Source: Deinococcus cellulosilyticus NBRC 106333 = KACC 11606
GTDB taxonomy: Bacteria > Deinococcota > Deinococci > Deinococcales > Deinococcaceae
Length of the DNA stretch: 64,000 bases
Reading direction: 5' to 3'
NCBI RefSeq assembly: GCF_007990775.1
Contig: NZ_BJXB01000002.1
Span: 248,001-312,000 of the forward strand
The notes beneath the pieces are model-generated. The model had not been told where the DNA came from and searched no databases. It saw nothing but the letters and a program-made list of their open reading frames with translations. The position numbers and the translations under genes were made by a program. This document shows, in pieces, positions 45,018 to 52,518 of this stretch (position 1 is its first letter; each line of letters starts with the position of its first letter).

Positions 45018-45368
45018 TCAAATCTCCCTTCGAGGAATGAAAAGCAGGTTGAGGATGGCGAGCACCCCGAACACTGCGGACACGGCCCACACTGTTGTTG
45101 TGGTGGGACCCTGCAGGTACTTGCTGAGGAGGGCAGGAACCAGCGTTGCCACCAGCAGAAACTGGGTGACTGCCAGACCGATGCTGAGTCCAGTGCTGGG
45201 TCTGGCAAAGTACGCAATGAACCCGAGGCCCACGTAGGCTGCCCCGAGCATGCGGTAGAGGGTCAGCACCTGAATTCCGTCCAGCAGGGGATTCGCAAAC
45301 ACAAAGTAAAAGAAGATACCCAGTGCGATGAAGACGCTTCCACTGATGAAGTACACAACGCGTGTCAC
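45018..45368 (-). CDS. Small membrane protein, four predicted helices
   Basis: 116 residues from the GTG at 45368, chosen because TATGAT lies 6 nt upstream; a longer frame to 45455 lacks support and would contain that promoter. Hydrophobic segments: VVYFISGSVFIALGIFFYFVF, MLGAAYVGLGFIAYFA, IGLAVTQFLLVATLVPALL and VWAVSAVFGVLAILNLLFI. No family recognised. Co-transcribed with rluB (stop and start overlap). Confidence 0.65.
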   Translation of the reverse strand: MTRVVYFISGSVFIALGIFFYFVFANPLLDGIQVLTLYRMLGAAYVGLGFIAYFARPSTGLSIGLAVTQFLLVATLVPALLSKYLQGPTTTTVWAVSAVFGVLAILNLLFIPRREI

Positions 45369-45374
45369 CGGACC

Positions 45375-45380
45375 ATCATA
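45375..45380 (-). promoter_or_regulatory. Leaderless -10 box for the membrane protein-rluB operon
   Basis: Minus-strand TATGAT, 6 nt before the GTG at 45368. Confidence 0.5.
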
Positions 45381-45460
45381 CAGGGTCAGTGTGGGTTTGA
45401 GGACAGAGGGTGAGGGTCTAGAAGCAGAAAGCAGCAAGAAGAAGGCAACAAGCATATGCC

Positions 45461-45488
45461 AAAAGACTGCAGCCGTGTGGCTGCAGTC
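45461..45488 (-). terminator. Terminator of the GbsR/ABC operon
   Basis: Ten-bp stem GACTGCAGCC / GGCTGCAGTC, 4-nt loop, followed by TTTT on the minus strand; 29 nt past the permease stop. Confidence 0.8.
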
Positions 45489-45516
45489 CAGTGGATCTGG
45501 AAGGTCAAAATGGTCT

Positions 45517-46320
45517 CTATTTGCTCAGGTCGCGGGTGTTGAAGCGGACCAGTCCCACGGTGCTGAGCACCATCGCAATGCCCAGCAGCACCAGTGCCTT
45601 GCTGGCATCCAGGCCATTTTTGATCGGCAGATAATCGTTGTAGTGGTAGAACACCGAGATGGGCTGAATCACTTTCAGGTCAGGATTCACCGGAGCGGCA
45701 GCATTGAGCAGGTAGCTTGCCAGCATGACCACGCTGGCTGCACCCATCACCACGCCAGAGTGTGGAACCAGACTGCCCACCATCAGGGCCAGGGTGGATG
45801 CGGTGAGGGCCAGCAGGAACACGCTTGAAAAAGCATCCAGCAGGTGGGCTCCCTTGAAGTCCACACCCAGCATCGGGGCAAGCAGGGTGCAGGTCAGGTA
45901 GAAGACCCCCACCAGCAGCATCTGCATGCTGACCATGGCCAGCATGCGTCCCAGGTAATACCCTGAGCGGCTCAGTGGATTGGACAGCAGCAGATCAAGT
46001 TGCCCATGCTGTTCTTCTCCAGCAATGGACGCATTGCCCAGACTGATGCCGTGAATGATCATCACCAGGGGCAGGGTCAGGCTGAGGAGCCTTGCGTTGA
46101 AGTAACCCGGAGCCGTGGCAATGTCCATGCTGAAAAACATCCTTTTCAGGAGCGGTGGGATGTTGCCCATCATCCCGTCCAGCATTTTGTCCATGCCCCC
46201 TTCTGCCATCAGGCTTTTGAACAGAGAAAGTTCGGCAAGGGCCCACAACACCAGGGCGATGCACCAGAACATCAGGGGCTTCCTGGCCCGCAGCCAGGTG
46301 TTCTTAAACACGCTGAGCAT
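45517..46320 (-). CDS. ABC-2 family permease
   Basis: 267 residues from the ATG at 46320 (GGGAGG ahead). Six hydrophobic segments, first in LMFWCIALVLWALAELSLF and then LTLPLVMIIHGISLGNASIAGEEQHGQLDLLLSNPLSRSGYYLGRML, which carries the ABC-2 cytosolic motif (EEQHGQLDLLLSNPLSR). Partner of the ATPase that overlaps it by 17 nt. Export of an antibiotic or lipid-like compound is typical for this type; substrate unknown. Confidence 0.82.
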   Translation of the reverse strand: MLSVFKNTWLRARKPLMFWCIALVLWALAELSLFKSLMAEGGMDKMLDGMMGNIPPLLKRMFFSMDIATAPGYFNARLLSLTLPLVMIIHGISLGNASIAGEEQHGQLDLLLSNPLSRSGYYLGRMLAMVSMQMLLVGVFYLTCTLLAPMLGVDFKGAHLLDAFSSVFLLALTASTLALMVGSLVPHSGVVMGAASVVMLASYLLNAAAPVNPDLKVIQPISVFYHYNDYLPIKNGLDASKALVLLGIAMVLSTVGLVRFNTRDLSK

Positions 46321-47206
46321 GGCTGTCCTCCCGGTAATAGTCCATAAAGAGGCTTTCAAGATCGGCACTCAGGGACCTGAGGCTGAGGATTTCAAACCTG
46401 GAGAGGGTCTTGATGAAACTGTCCATCTTGCCCGACACCGTGAAGATGGCCCGGTTGCCCTGCACCTGGGTGTCTGTGATGCCAGGAATGTTGACCAGGG
46501 CCTCCTGAGAAGGTGCCGTGACAAATTCCACCTCGATCTGCTGCGTGGCATGGCACTTGAGCTCCTGCATGGTGCTCTGCACAATCAGGCGGCCTTCTTT
46601 GAGGATGCCCACCCGGTCTGCGGTCTTGTCCACCTCTCCAAGCACGTGCGAACTGAGCAAAACCGATTTTCCCTGCTTCTTGGCCTCCAGAATCAACTGG
46701 TCAAACTCGTATTGCATCAGGGGGTCCAGTCCAGAGGTGGGTTCATCCAGAATCAGGACTTCAGGGTGGTGCATGAACGCCTGAATGATCCCGATTTTCT
46801 GTTTGTTCCCTTTGGAGAGGTCCCTGATGCGTTTTCTGGGATCAAGCTTGAGTTTCTCGATGGTGTCGTGAACTTCTTTTCCCAGCTTCATGCCCCTGAG
46901 ATCTGCGAAGTAACGCAGGACCTCCAGAGCGGTCATTTCGGGGTACAGGTTGAGTTCTCCGGGCAGGTAACCGACTTTCTGCCGGATGCGCACCGAGTCC
47001 CGCTGGATGTCCAGCCCCAGGATGGAAGCCCTTCCAGCTGTGGGTTTCAACATGCCGAGCAGGGTGCGGATGGTGGTGGTCTTCCCGGAGCCGTTGGGAC
47101 CCAGAAAACCATAAACTTCGCCGGGACGGACTTCAAAGACCAGATCTTCGATGCCTCTGAAGCGTCCGTATTTTTTTTCCAGATGTTCAACCTGAATCAC
47201 ACTCAT
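46304..47206 (-). CDS. ABC transporter ATP-binding protein (antibiotic-exporter type)
   Basis: 300 residues. Walker A GPNGSGKTT, LGLDIQRDSVRIRQKVGYLPGELNLYPEMTALE Q-loop region, signature LSKGNKQKIGIIQAFMHHPEVLILDEPTSGLDPLMQ and SSHVLGEVDKTADRVGILKEGRL. A ~80-residue C-terminal DUF4162-like domain follows. Middle gene of the operon regulator-ATPase-permease, 9 nt after the regulator gene. Confidence 0.9.
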   Translation of the reverse strand: MSVIQVEHLEKKYGRFRGIEDLVFEVRPGEVYGFLGPNGSGKTTTIRTLLGMLKPTAGRASILGLDIQRDSVRIRQKVGYLPGELNLYPEMTALEVLRYFADLRGMKLGKEVHDTIEKLKLDPRKRIRDLSKGNKQKIGIIQAFMHHPEVLILDEPTSGLDPLMQYEFDQLILEAKKQGKSVLLSSHVLGEVDKTADRVGILKEGRLIVQSTMQELKCHATQQIEVEFVTAPSQEALVNIPGITDTQVQGNRAIFTVSGKMDSFIKTLSRFEILSLRSLSADLESLFMDYYREDSHAQRV

Positions 47207-47215
47207 AACTGTCCT

Positions 47216-47659
47216 CTAGGGCTGTTTTCTTGTGCTGTGCCACTCTGCCAGAATTCTGGGGTAGGCGGCCTGCCAGTACTCAAAGAAGGATTTCATGTCT
47301 GCAAGCTGGGAGTTGGGCGCGAGTTGCAGCCCGTAATCCGCCACATCCACAAACATCTGCAGTTTTTTGATGCCCTGCAGGGCAATGCGTTCCCACACGC
47401 CAGGACGGATGCGGTAGTAGCTCTTGCGCTCTCCTTTGACCCTGATCTTCTCGATGAACCCAATTTGCTCCAGGGTGGTGCATCCCTGACTGACTGCAGC
47501 CCTGGAAACATGCAGGCTTTCCTGCAATTCTTGAGCATTCATCTGCCCTTCAGGGTGGATCAGCAGTGCCCCGAGCAGCATCCCCAGGATGCGCTGGGCC
47601 CCCTGGGCCTCAAAAACCTGTGTCATGCGCTGAATGAATTGATCCTGTTCAGGAGTCAT
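47216..47659 (-). CDS. GbsR/MarR-type transcriptional regulator
   Basis: 147 residues. Winged helix with NAQELQESLHVSRAAVSQGCTTLEQIGFIEKIRVKGERKSYYRI, the GbsR/MarR layout with N-terminal dimer helix and long C-terminal helices. First gene of the operon encoding the ABC exporter; a perfect 28-nt palindrome in the promoter just upstream is its probable operator. Start ATG is preceded by AAGGAG. Confidence 0.85.
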   Translation of the reverse strand: MTPEQDQFIQRMTQVFEAQGAQRILGMLLGALLIHPEGQMNAQELQESLHVSRAAVSQGCTTLEQIGFIEKIRVKGERKSYYRIRPGVWERIALQGIKKLQMFVDVADYGLQLAPNSQLADMKSFFEYWQAAYPRILAEWHSTRKQP

Positions 47660-47670
47660 GTGCTCCTTTC

Positions 47671-47698
47671 TGAAATTTCAGTAATTACTGAAATTTCA
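47671..47698. promoter_or_regulatory. 28-nt perfect palindrome, operator of the GbsR/ABC operon
   Basis: Two TGAAATTTCA decamers, each palindromic, flank G-TAATTA-C so the whole element is symmetric. It begins 12 nt before the regulator's start codon. On the minus strand TTGATT lies at its upstream edge as a possible -35, so a bound dimer or tetramer would block transcription. Confidence 0.85.
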
Positions 47699-47815
47699 AT
47701 AATCAATGTACTCCCGTCTGGTTCCCGTGTCATCAGGATGGGGTCACATCCATGCGTGAATCTTCTCGATTGCATCAAAAACAAAGGCAAGCTTCCAATG
47801 GCCTGCACATTCCTG

Positions 47816-47821
47816 TAGCCT
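47816..47821 (+). promoter_or_regulatory. Leaderless -10 box for truB
   Basis: TAGCCT, 6 nt before the ATG at 47828, with TTCCAA 17 nt further upstream as a weak -35. Confidence 0.5.
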
Positions 47822-47827
47822 ACTGCC

Positions 47828-48760
47828 ATGCCCATTTACGCTGTGGACAAGCCCCTGAACTTCACCTCCCATGATGTGGTGGCCCGGGCCCGCAAACTCC
47901 TGAAAACCCGCAAAATCGGCCACACTGGCACCCTGGACCCTCTGGCAACAGGCGTGCTGGTGCTTTGCGTCGAAGATTCCACCAAACTGGTCCAGTTCAT
48001 GGAAAGCGACTCCAAAGACTATCTGGCCTTCATTGCAGTGGGTGCCGCAACCCTCACCCTGGATGCTGAGGGTCCCATCACGGAAACTTCACCTGCAGAG
48101 CTGCCCGAAACAGACAAAATCCAGGAGGTTCTGAACACCTTTCTGGGGCCGCAACAACAGATTCCGCCCCAGTTCAGTGCCATTCAGGTGGGAGGGGTCA
48201 GGGCCTACGACATCGCCAGACAGGGAGGAACCCTGGAACTTCCTGCCCGCAACATCACCCTGTTTGAACTGACTTTGCTGGGCACCACCACCACCAGAGA
48301 CATGGAACAGTTGCGGTTTCAGCCTTCAGATGCAGGATGGGGGCTCGCAGACACAGGTCAGACCTTCACCTTCCCTGAGCAACTGGGCGATTTTCCTGTG
48401 CTGGTGGTCCGTTGCAGCGTGAGTTCTGGCTCTTACATCCGTGCACTTGCCAGAGACGTGGGTCTGGCCCTGGGGACCTCTGCCCACCTTGCAGGCCTGG
48501 TCCGCACCAGAGCAGGCAAATACCACCTTCAGGATTGTGTGACCCTGGATGAACTTCCAGAAGCCACAGGATACAGCGAAGTGACCGCCCTGGACCTGCC
48601 TGTGCTGGACGTGGATGCAGAACTCGCCAGAAGGCTGCGCTCCGGCCAGAAGATCCGCCATGACCAGGAGGGTCGTTTCGTGATCCTGCACGAGGGAGCA
48701 CTTGTCGCTGTTGCCGAGGTGACCGAAGGTGTTCTGCGCGTTTTGCGGGTCTGGCACTGA
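47828..48760 (+). CDS. truB: tRNA pseudouridine-55 synthase (TruB)
   Basis: 310 residues. Isomerises U55 in the T loop of tRNAs. Motifs: DKPLNFTSHDVVARARKLLKTRKIGHTGTLDPLATGVL with the catalytic Asp in GTLDPLATG, then QIPPQFSAIQVGGVRAYDIARQG and VVRCSVSSGSYIRALARDVG. Length and C-terminal part are normal for the bacterial enzyme. It is not linked to rbfA or infB here, unlike in many bacteria. Confidence 0.95.
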   Translation: MPIYAVDKPLNFTSHDVVARARKLLKTRKIGHTGTLDPLATGVLVLCVEDSTKLVQFMESDSKDYLAFIAVGAATLTLDAEGPITETSPAELPETDKIQEVLNTFLGPQQQIPPQFSAIQVGGVRAYDIARQGGTLELPARNITLFELTLLGTTTTRDMEQLRFQPSDAGWGLADTGQTFTFPEQLGDFPVLVVRCSVSSGSYIRALARDVGLALGTSAHLAGLVRTRAGKYHLQDCVTLDELPEATGYSEVTALDLPVLDVDAELARRLRSGQKIRHDQEGRFVILHEGALVAVAEVTEGVLRVLRVWH

Positions 48761-48776
48761 CCGGTTTGCAGAAGGC

Positions 48777-48807
48777 TTGACCTTCACGCAACGTGAGCCC
48801 CTAACCT
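48777..48807 (+). promoter_or_regulatory. MerR-type promoter with 19-nt spacer
   Basis: -35 TTGACC (48777-48782), 19-nt spacer, -10 TAACCT (48802-48807). The spacer holds the dyad CTTCACG-CAA-CGTGAG. The over-long spacer with a central dyad is the hallmark of MerR-activated promoters, so the gene is autoregulated. Confidence 0.8.
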
Positions 48808-48823
48808 GACTTCGGGTGAAGCC

Positions 48824-49621
48824 ATGTTCAAGATCGGTGAATTTGCACGCATCACAGGAGTGACCCTCAGGACCCTCAGGCACTACGACGAGATGGGTCT
48901 GCTCTCTCCAAGCCGCCTCTCTGACAACGACTACCGGGTGTATACCGCAAGCGACCTGCAGAAGATGCAGCAGATCCTTTCTCTCAGGGATCTGGGCATG
49001 CCTCTGGATCGCATCCGGCACATCACAGAAGGGCTCTCCAGAGAGGACTTTCTGATCCTTCTGCGGGAACACCGTGCAGCACTGCAACAGGAACTTGAAC
49101 AGCTTCAGACCCGAATTTCACGTCTGGAACACAGGCTTCAGGAGGTTCACATGTACAGTCCCGAGATCCGCTCCATTCCTTCCCGTTTTGTTCTTTCCAC
49201 CCAGGGCACCGCACAGGATTACCAGCACGTCACTGCTCCCATGAATGCACTGTGGGACAGGCTTTGCAAGCACGTTGAGCAGCATCCGGTTGAGCGCACA
49301 GGTCCAGACACGGTGATCTGGTATGGGGACTATGGAGACATGGAAGCCTTCACATTGGAACTGGTCTTCCCTGTTGCTGCAGAAAGCCCTGTTGCAGAGG
49401 GCATCCGCTGCTACCTGCAAGAAGCCACTCCGGAAATGGCTGTGGTGCTGCACAAAGGCAGCTATGAAAATCTGGGAGATGCGTATGCCGCCCTGGCCAC
49501 CTTTCTGGAAAAAGAAAACTACGAACGCACGGGTCACATGCGCGAAGTTTATTTGCACTTCGATCAGGACGAGCGGGAACACCTGACCGAGATTCATGTT
49601 CCTGTGCGCAAGAAATCTTGA
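48824..49621 (+). CDS. MerR family regulator with GyrI-like effector domain
   Basis: 265 residues. N-terminal MerR winged helix (MFKIGEFARITGVTLRTLRHYDEMGLLSPSRLSDNDYRVYTASDLQKMQQIL), a coiled-coil (LQQELEQLQTRISRLEHRL), then a BmrR/GyrI-like domain (IRSIPSRFVLSTQGT ... VVLHKGSYENLGDAYAALATFLEKENYE) that binds hydrophobic cations or drugs in relatives. The only nearby target evident is its own promoter. No MerR-type metal-binding cysteines. Drug-responsive regulation is likely but unproven. Confidence 0.88.
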   Translation: MFKIGEFARITGVTLRTLRHYDEMGLLSPSRLSDNDYRVYTASDLQKMQQILSLRDLGMPLDRIRHITEGLSREDFLILLREHRAALQQELEQLQTRISRLEHRLQEVHMYSPEIRSIPSRFVLSTQGTAQDYQHVTAPMNALWDRLCKHVEQHPVERTGPDTVIWYGDYGDMEAFTLELVFPVAAESPVAEGIRCYLQEATPEMAVVLHKGSYENLGDAYAALATFLEKENYERTGHMREVYLHFDQDEREHLTEIHVPVRKKS

Positions 49622-49680
49622 AGCCTTGCATGCTTATGCCAGGAACTTAATATTTATGACATCTTATTGGCGTCTTTTCA

Positions 49681-49708
49681 TTGACAATAAAAACCATTCG
49701 TGTACAGG
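49681..49708 (+). promoter_or_regulatory. Possible promoter in the ald leader region
   Basis: TTGACA (49681-49686), 16-nt spacer, TACAGG (49703-49708). A transcript from here would meet the terminator at 49773 after about 90 nt. Confidence 0.4.
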
Positions 49709-49772
49709 GCCAGCGTTGTTTTTGGTGTAAATTCGACACTTATCTGCACAATTCTGGGCTGAGCACAGATCA

Positions 49773-49803
49773 GGGAGGATGGGAGAAACCCATCTTCCCT
49801 TTT
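49773..49803 (+). terminator. Terminator between merR-type gene and ald
   Basis: GGGAGGATGGG / CCCATCTTCCC, 11-bp stem with one G-T pair and a 5-nt loop, then TTTT. It lies 150 nt after the regulator gene and 130 nt before ald, so it is either a late terminator or an attenuator in the ald leader. Confidence 0.7.
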
Positions 49804-49933
49804 GCATGGAAAATAGGTTATCTTGAAATCCAAGCAATCTGTATACAGGATACATGCCTTCTGGCATTTCCCCTTGCAGTTTGCTTTCGCAATACCAGGC
49901 TTCCATCTGGAAGTGCTGAGAAGGAAGGTCAGT

Positions 49934-51052
49934 ATGATCATCGGCTTGCCTAAAGAAATCAAAGTCAAAGAAAACCGCGTGGCCCTTACCGACGGTGGCG
50001 TAGCCAGCCTCGTCCGCCGTGGGCACACGGTGCTGGTTGAACGCGGCGCAGGCGTGGGGTCGGGCATCTCCGACGAAGCGTATGTTGCCGCAGGCGCACG
50101 GCTTGTCACGGTAGACGAAGCCTGGGGCGCAGAAATGGTTGTCAAAGTCAAAGAGCCCATCAAGCAGGAATACAAGTACCTTCGCAAAGGCCTCCTGCTT
50201 TTCACCTACCTGCACCTTGCGGCAGACCAGCCCCTCACCGACCGCCTGATGGAGAGTGGCACCACCGGTGTGGCCTACGAAACCGTGCAACTGGCAGACG
50301 GTAGCCTCCCCCTGCTCACCCCCATGAGCGAAGTGGCAGGCCGCCTCTCCGTGCAGGCCGGAGCCTACCACCTGCAAAAGCCCAATGGAGGCCTCGGTGT
50401 GCTGCTCGGAGGTGTTCCCGGAGTGGAACCCGGCAAAGTCACCATCCTAGGGGGTGGCGTGGTCGGAACCAACGCTGCCAAGATGGCCATGGGCCTGGGT
50501 GCCCAGGTCACCATCCTGGACGTGAACCACAGACGCCTGCAGTACCTCGATGATGTCTTCGGGGGCCGCATGGTCACCCTGATGAGCACCGAGGAAAACA
50601 TCCGCAAATCCATCGCCCAGGCCGATCTGGTCATCGGTGGCGTTTTGATCCCCGGAGCCAAAGCCCCCCACCTGATCACCCGCGACATGCTCTCCCTGAT
50701 GAAACCCGGCAGTGTGATTGTGGACGTGGCCGTGGACCAGGGCGGTTGTGTGGAGACCATCCATGCCACCACCCACGACGATCCCACCTACGTGGTCGAT
50801 GGTGTGGTGCACTACGGCGTGGCCAACATGCCCGGTGCGGTCCCAAGAACAAGCACCTACGCCCTCACCAACCAGACCATCCGTTACGCGCTGGAACTCG
50901 CGGACCGTGGCCTGGAAGCCCTCACCAGCAATCCTTCCCTGCTCAAAGGCCTCAACACCTTCCAGGGACAGTGCACCAACGAGGGCGTGGCAGAAGCTTT
51001 CGGGCTCAAGTTTGTGGAACCCGGACAGGCCCTGCGTCAGGTTCTGGTTTAA
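49934..51052 (+). CDS. ald: Alanine dehydrogenase (Ald)
   Basis: 372 residues from the ATG at 49934 (GGAAGG ahead; an extension to 49823 is rejected because the family starts MIIGLPKEIKVKENRVALTD). Reversible NAD-linked deamination of L-alanine to pyruvate. Substrate Lys in VKVKEPIKQEY, catalytic His in TYLHLAADQ, NAD motif VTILGGGVVGTNAAKMAMGLGAQVTILD and VDVAVDQGGCVET are present. Full length. Upstream 49622-49933 holds only regulatory sequence. A very strong terminator follows. Confidence 0.97.
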   Translation: MIIGLPKEIKVKENRVALTDGGVASLVRRGHTVLVERGAGVGSGISDEAYVAAGARLVTVDEAWGAEMVVKVKEPIKQEYKYLRKGLLLFTYLHLAADQPLTDRLMESGTTGVAYETVQLADGSLPLLTPMSEVAGRLSVQAGAYHLQKPNGGLGVLLGGVPGVEPGKVTILGGGVVGTNAAKMAMGLGAQVTILDVNHRRLQYLDDVFGGRMVTLMSTEENIRKSIAQADLVIGGVLIPGAKAPHLITRDMLSLMKPGSVIVDVAVDQGGCVETIHATTHDDPTYVVDGVVHYGVANMPGAVPRTSTYALTNQTIRYALELADRGLEALTSNPSLLKGLNTFQGQCTNEGVAEAFGLKFVEPGQALRQVLV

Positions 51053-51058
51053 GAGCCC

Positions 51059-51100
51059 ACAGAAGAAATCCCAGCCAATCACGGCTGGGATTTCTTCTGT
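51059..51100. terminator. Bidirectional terminator after ald
   Basis: Perfect 18-bp stem from ACAGAAGAAATCC (51059) to GGATTTCTTCTGT (51100), 6-nt loop. Convergent with the lipoprotein gene. Confidence 0.8.
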
Positions 51101-51122
51101 CACCTTGAATTTACAACAAGGA

Positions 51123-51623
51123 TCAGTTCAGTCCTTCCACAACAAACAGGGACAAGGTACGGTCATAACTGTTGTTGTAGGTCAATTTCAGGGGATACTC
51201 ACCAGAGTACCCAGTCCCACTGGTGGTGGCCTCAAAGGTGAGCTTCAAGTGGTCCAGATAATAAATGGACCTGCCCGTGCGATCTTTGATCTCGCGTTCG
51301 CCCATCACTTTAACCAGTCGGAAATTCACCTTGTCTTCTTCCAGATCTGTCAATTTGAAATGGTGGGTGAGATTTCCCAGGCTCACCCTCTCACCTGTAA
51401 ATGTGGCAAACTCCTTTGAGGCTTCAATTCGCTCAAAAGTGTCACTTTTCCCGGTCAGATACCCTACAGGATAGGACACAGTAAAGTAATAGGTTCCATG
51501 TGGAATCCGAATGGATTCTGTGGGACCATAATTCTGCGCTGCATCTGCTCCACTGCCAGTAGCAGCAGGAGCACAGGAGACAAAGCCAACCGTGAGGGCC
51601 AACAATACAAAATTTCTAAGCAT
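51123..51623 (-). CDS. Small lipoprotein, unknown function
   Basis: 166 residues. Lipobox VGFVSCAPA near residue 17, then a low-complexity linker (ATGSGADAAQ) and a beta-rich domain (RIPHGTYYFTVSYPVGYL ... YYLDHLKLTFEATTSG). I do not recognise the family. AGGTGAT precedes the ATG. Downstream of nothing; divergent 560-nt gap on its 5' side. Confidence 0.65.
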   Translation of the reverse strand: MLRNFVLLALTVGFVSCAPAATGSGADAAQNYGPTESIRIPHGTYYFTVSYPVGYLTGKSDTFERIEASKEFATFTGERVSLGNLTHHFKLTDLEEDKVNFRLVKVMGEREIKDRTGRSIYYLDHLKLTFEATTSGTGYSGEYPLKLTYNNSYDRTLSLFVVEGLN

Positions 51624-52053
51624 AGATCACCTTTGTGCTTTTGTTAAAGCATCTGGGGTAGTATGACTTAAAATCTTCTCATTTTCAACACAGTCATCTG
51701 GCTTACACATGATTGAAAACATCTGCTTTTGGCCTGCTGCATCGAATCCCAGAAGCTTGAAAGCAAAACAGAATCCAGACTGTAAAAATCCCATGAACAA
51801 CTCCTTGCCCGCACCACAGGTCAGGCTGTGCCCAGAACCAGCAGCACATCCAGGGTGGTCGCAAAGTCCGGCCATGCATATGGCATGGAGCGATCAGCGA
51901 GCAAGCCCCATTATGGGTGCTGTTCTGCTCAAGAAGCCATCAGCAAAGTATGGATGGATGCTCATGCAGGAGGCCAGAGAAAGATTTGTACTGTTCTGGA
52001 AGACAAAGCATCTGGATCATCTGGCTGAAGTGAACGCACACCTGAGGTGGTGC
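51624..52053. other. Intergenic stretch without a convincing gene
   Basis: The longest frame (51709-52065, + strand) has no ribosome-binding site, an odd composition with many Trp, Cys and Pro, and no family resemblance. No RNA motif recognised. Possibly the decayed remains of a gene. Confidence 0.4.
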
Positions 52054-52077
52054 GCTGAACGCTGAGGGCTGACGGCT
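52054..52077. repeat. GCTGAnn heptamer repeat, copy 2
   Basis: GCTGAAC GCTGAGG GCTGACG GCT, intergenic; compare 21299 and 62374. Confidence 0.55.
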
Positions 52078-52182
52078 TTCTCGGCCGACAACGGCCCATC
52101 ATCGACTTTGCGCTCCCCCAGGCAGCGTATCCCTTCACCCTGCCTTGCACTTGGCAACTCCGGTATACTCTGAGAGATAACT

Positions 52183-52518
52183 ATGAAAGGAAACATTACC
52201 ATCACAGAAGGGGCCCTCGCGTCCCTGATTGGACTGACAGCCCATGAGATTCCCGGCGTGGTGGGGATGTCCCCGGCCAACATCCGGGATGGTCTGCGTA
52301 AAATTCTGGGTCGTGCCCAGGCTTCCGAAGGGGTGACCATCAAAAAGGATGCAAGTGGTCACTACAGTGCAGAGCTGTATGTGATTGTGGCTTTTGGGGT
52401 GAACATTCCCATTGTGGCCCAGAACATCGAGCTGAAAGTCAAAGACTTCATCAAGCGCAACGCTGGAATTGAACTGAGCGGCGTGACCGTCCATGCTGTG
52501 GGTGTCAGCCATGCCTGA
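52183..52518 (+). CDS. Asp23/Gls24 family envelope stress protein
   Basis: 111 residues. Starts MKGNITITEGALASLIGLTAHEIPGVVGM and has VIVAFGVNIPIVAQNIELKVKDFIKRNAGIELSGVTVHAVGV, the family pattern. Usual partner of the DhaL/FakA-type protein, here overlapping by 8 nt. A TATACT box about 25 nt before the ATG is the likely -10. Role in Gram-positive relatives is linked to cell envelope or lipid homeostasis; exact function unknown. Confidence 0.85.
   Translation: MKGNITITEGALASLIGLTAHEIPGVVGMSPANIRDGLRKILGRAQASEGVTIKKDASGHYSAELYVIVAFGVNIPIVAQNIELKVKDFIKRNAGIELSGVTVHAVGVSHA

Noticed and set aside
46115..47818. 567-codon open frame antisense to the ABC exporter operon
   Set aside because: Crosses three well-supported minus-strand genes and an operator; antisense shadow.
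51709..52065. 118-codon frame in the gap before the Asp23 gene
   Set aside because: No RBS or promoter, odd composition, ends in the heptamer repeat; not supported as a gene.
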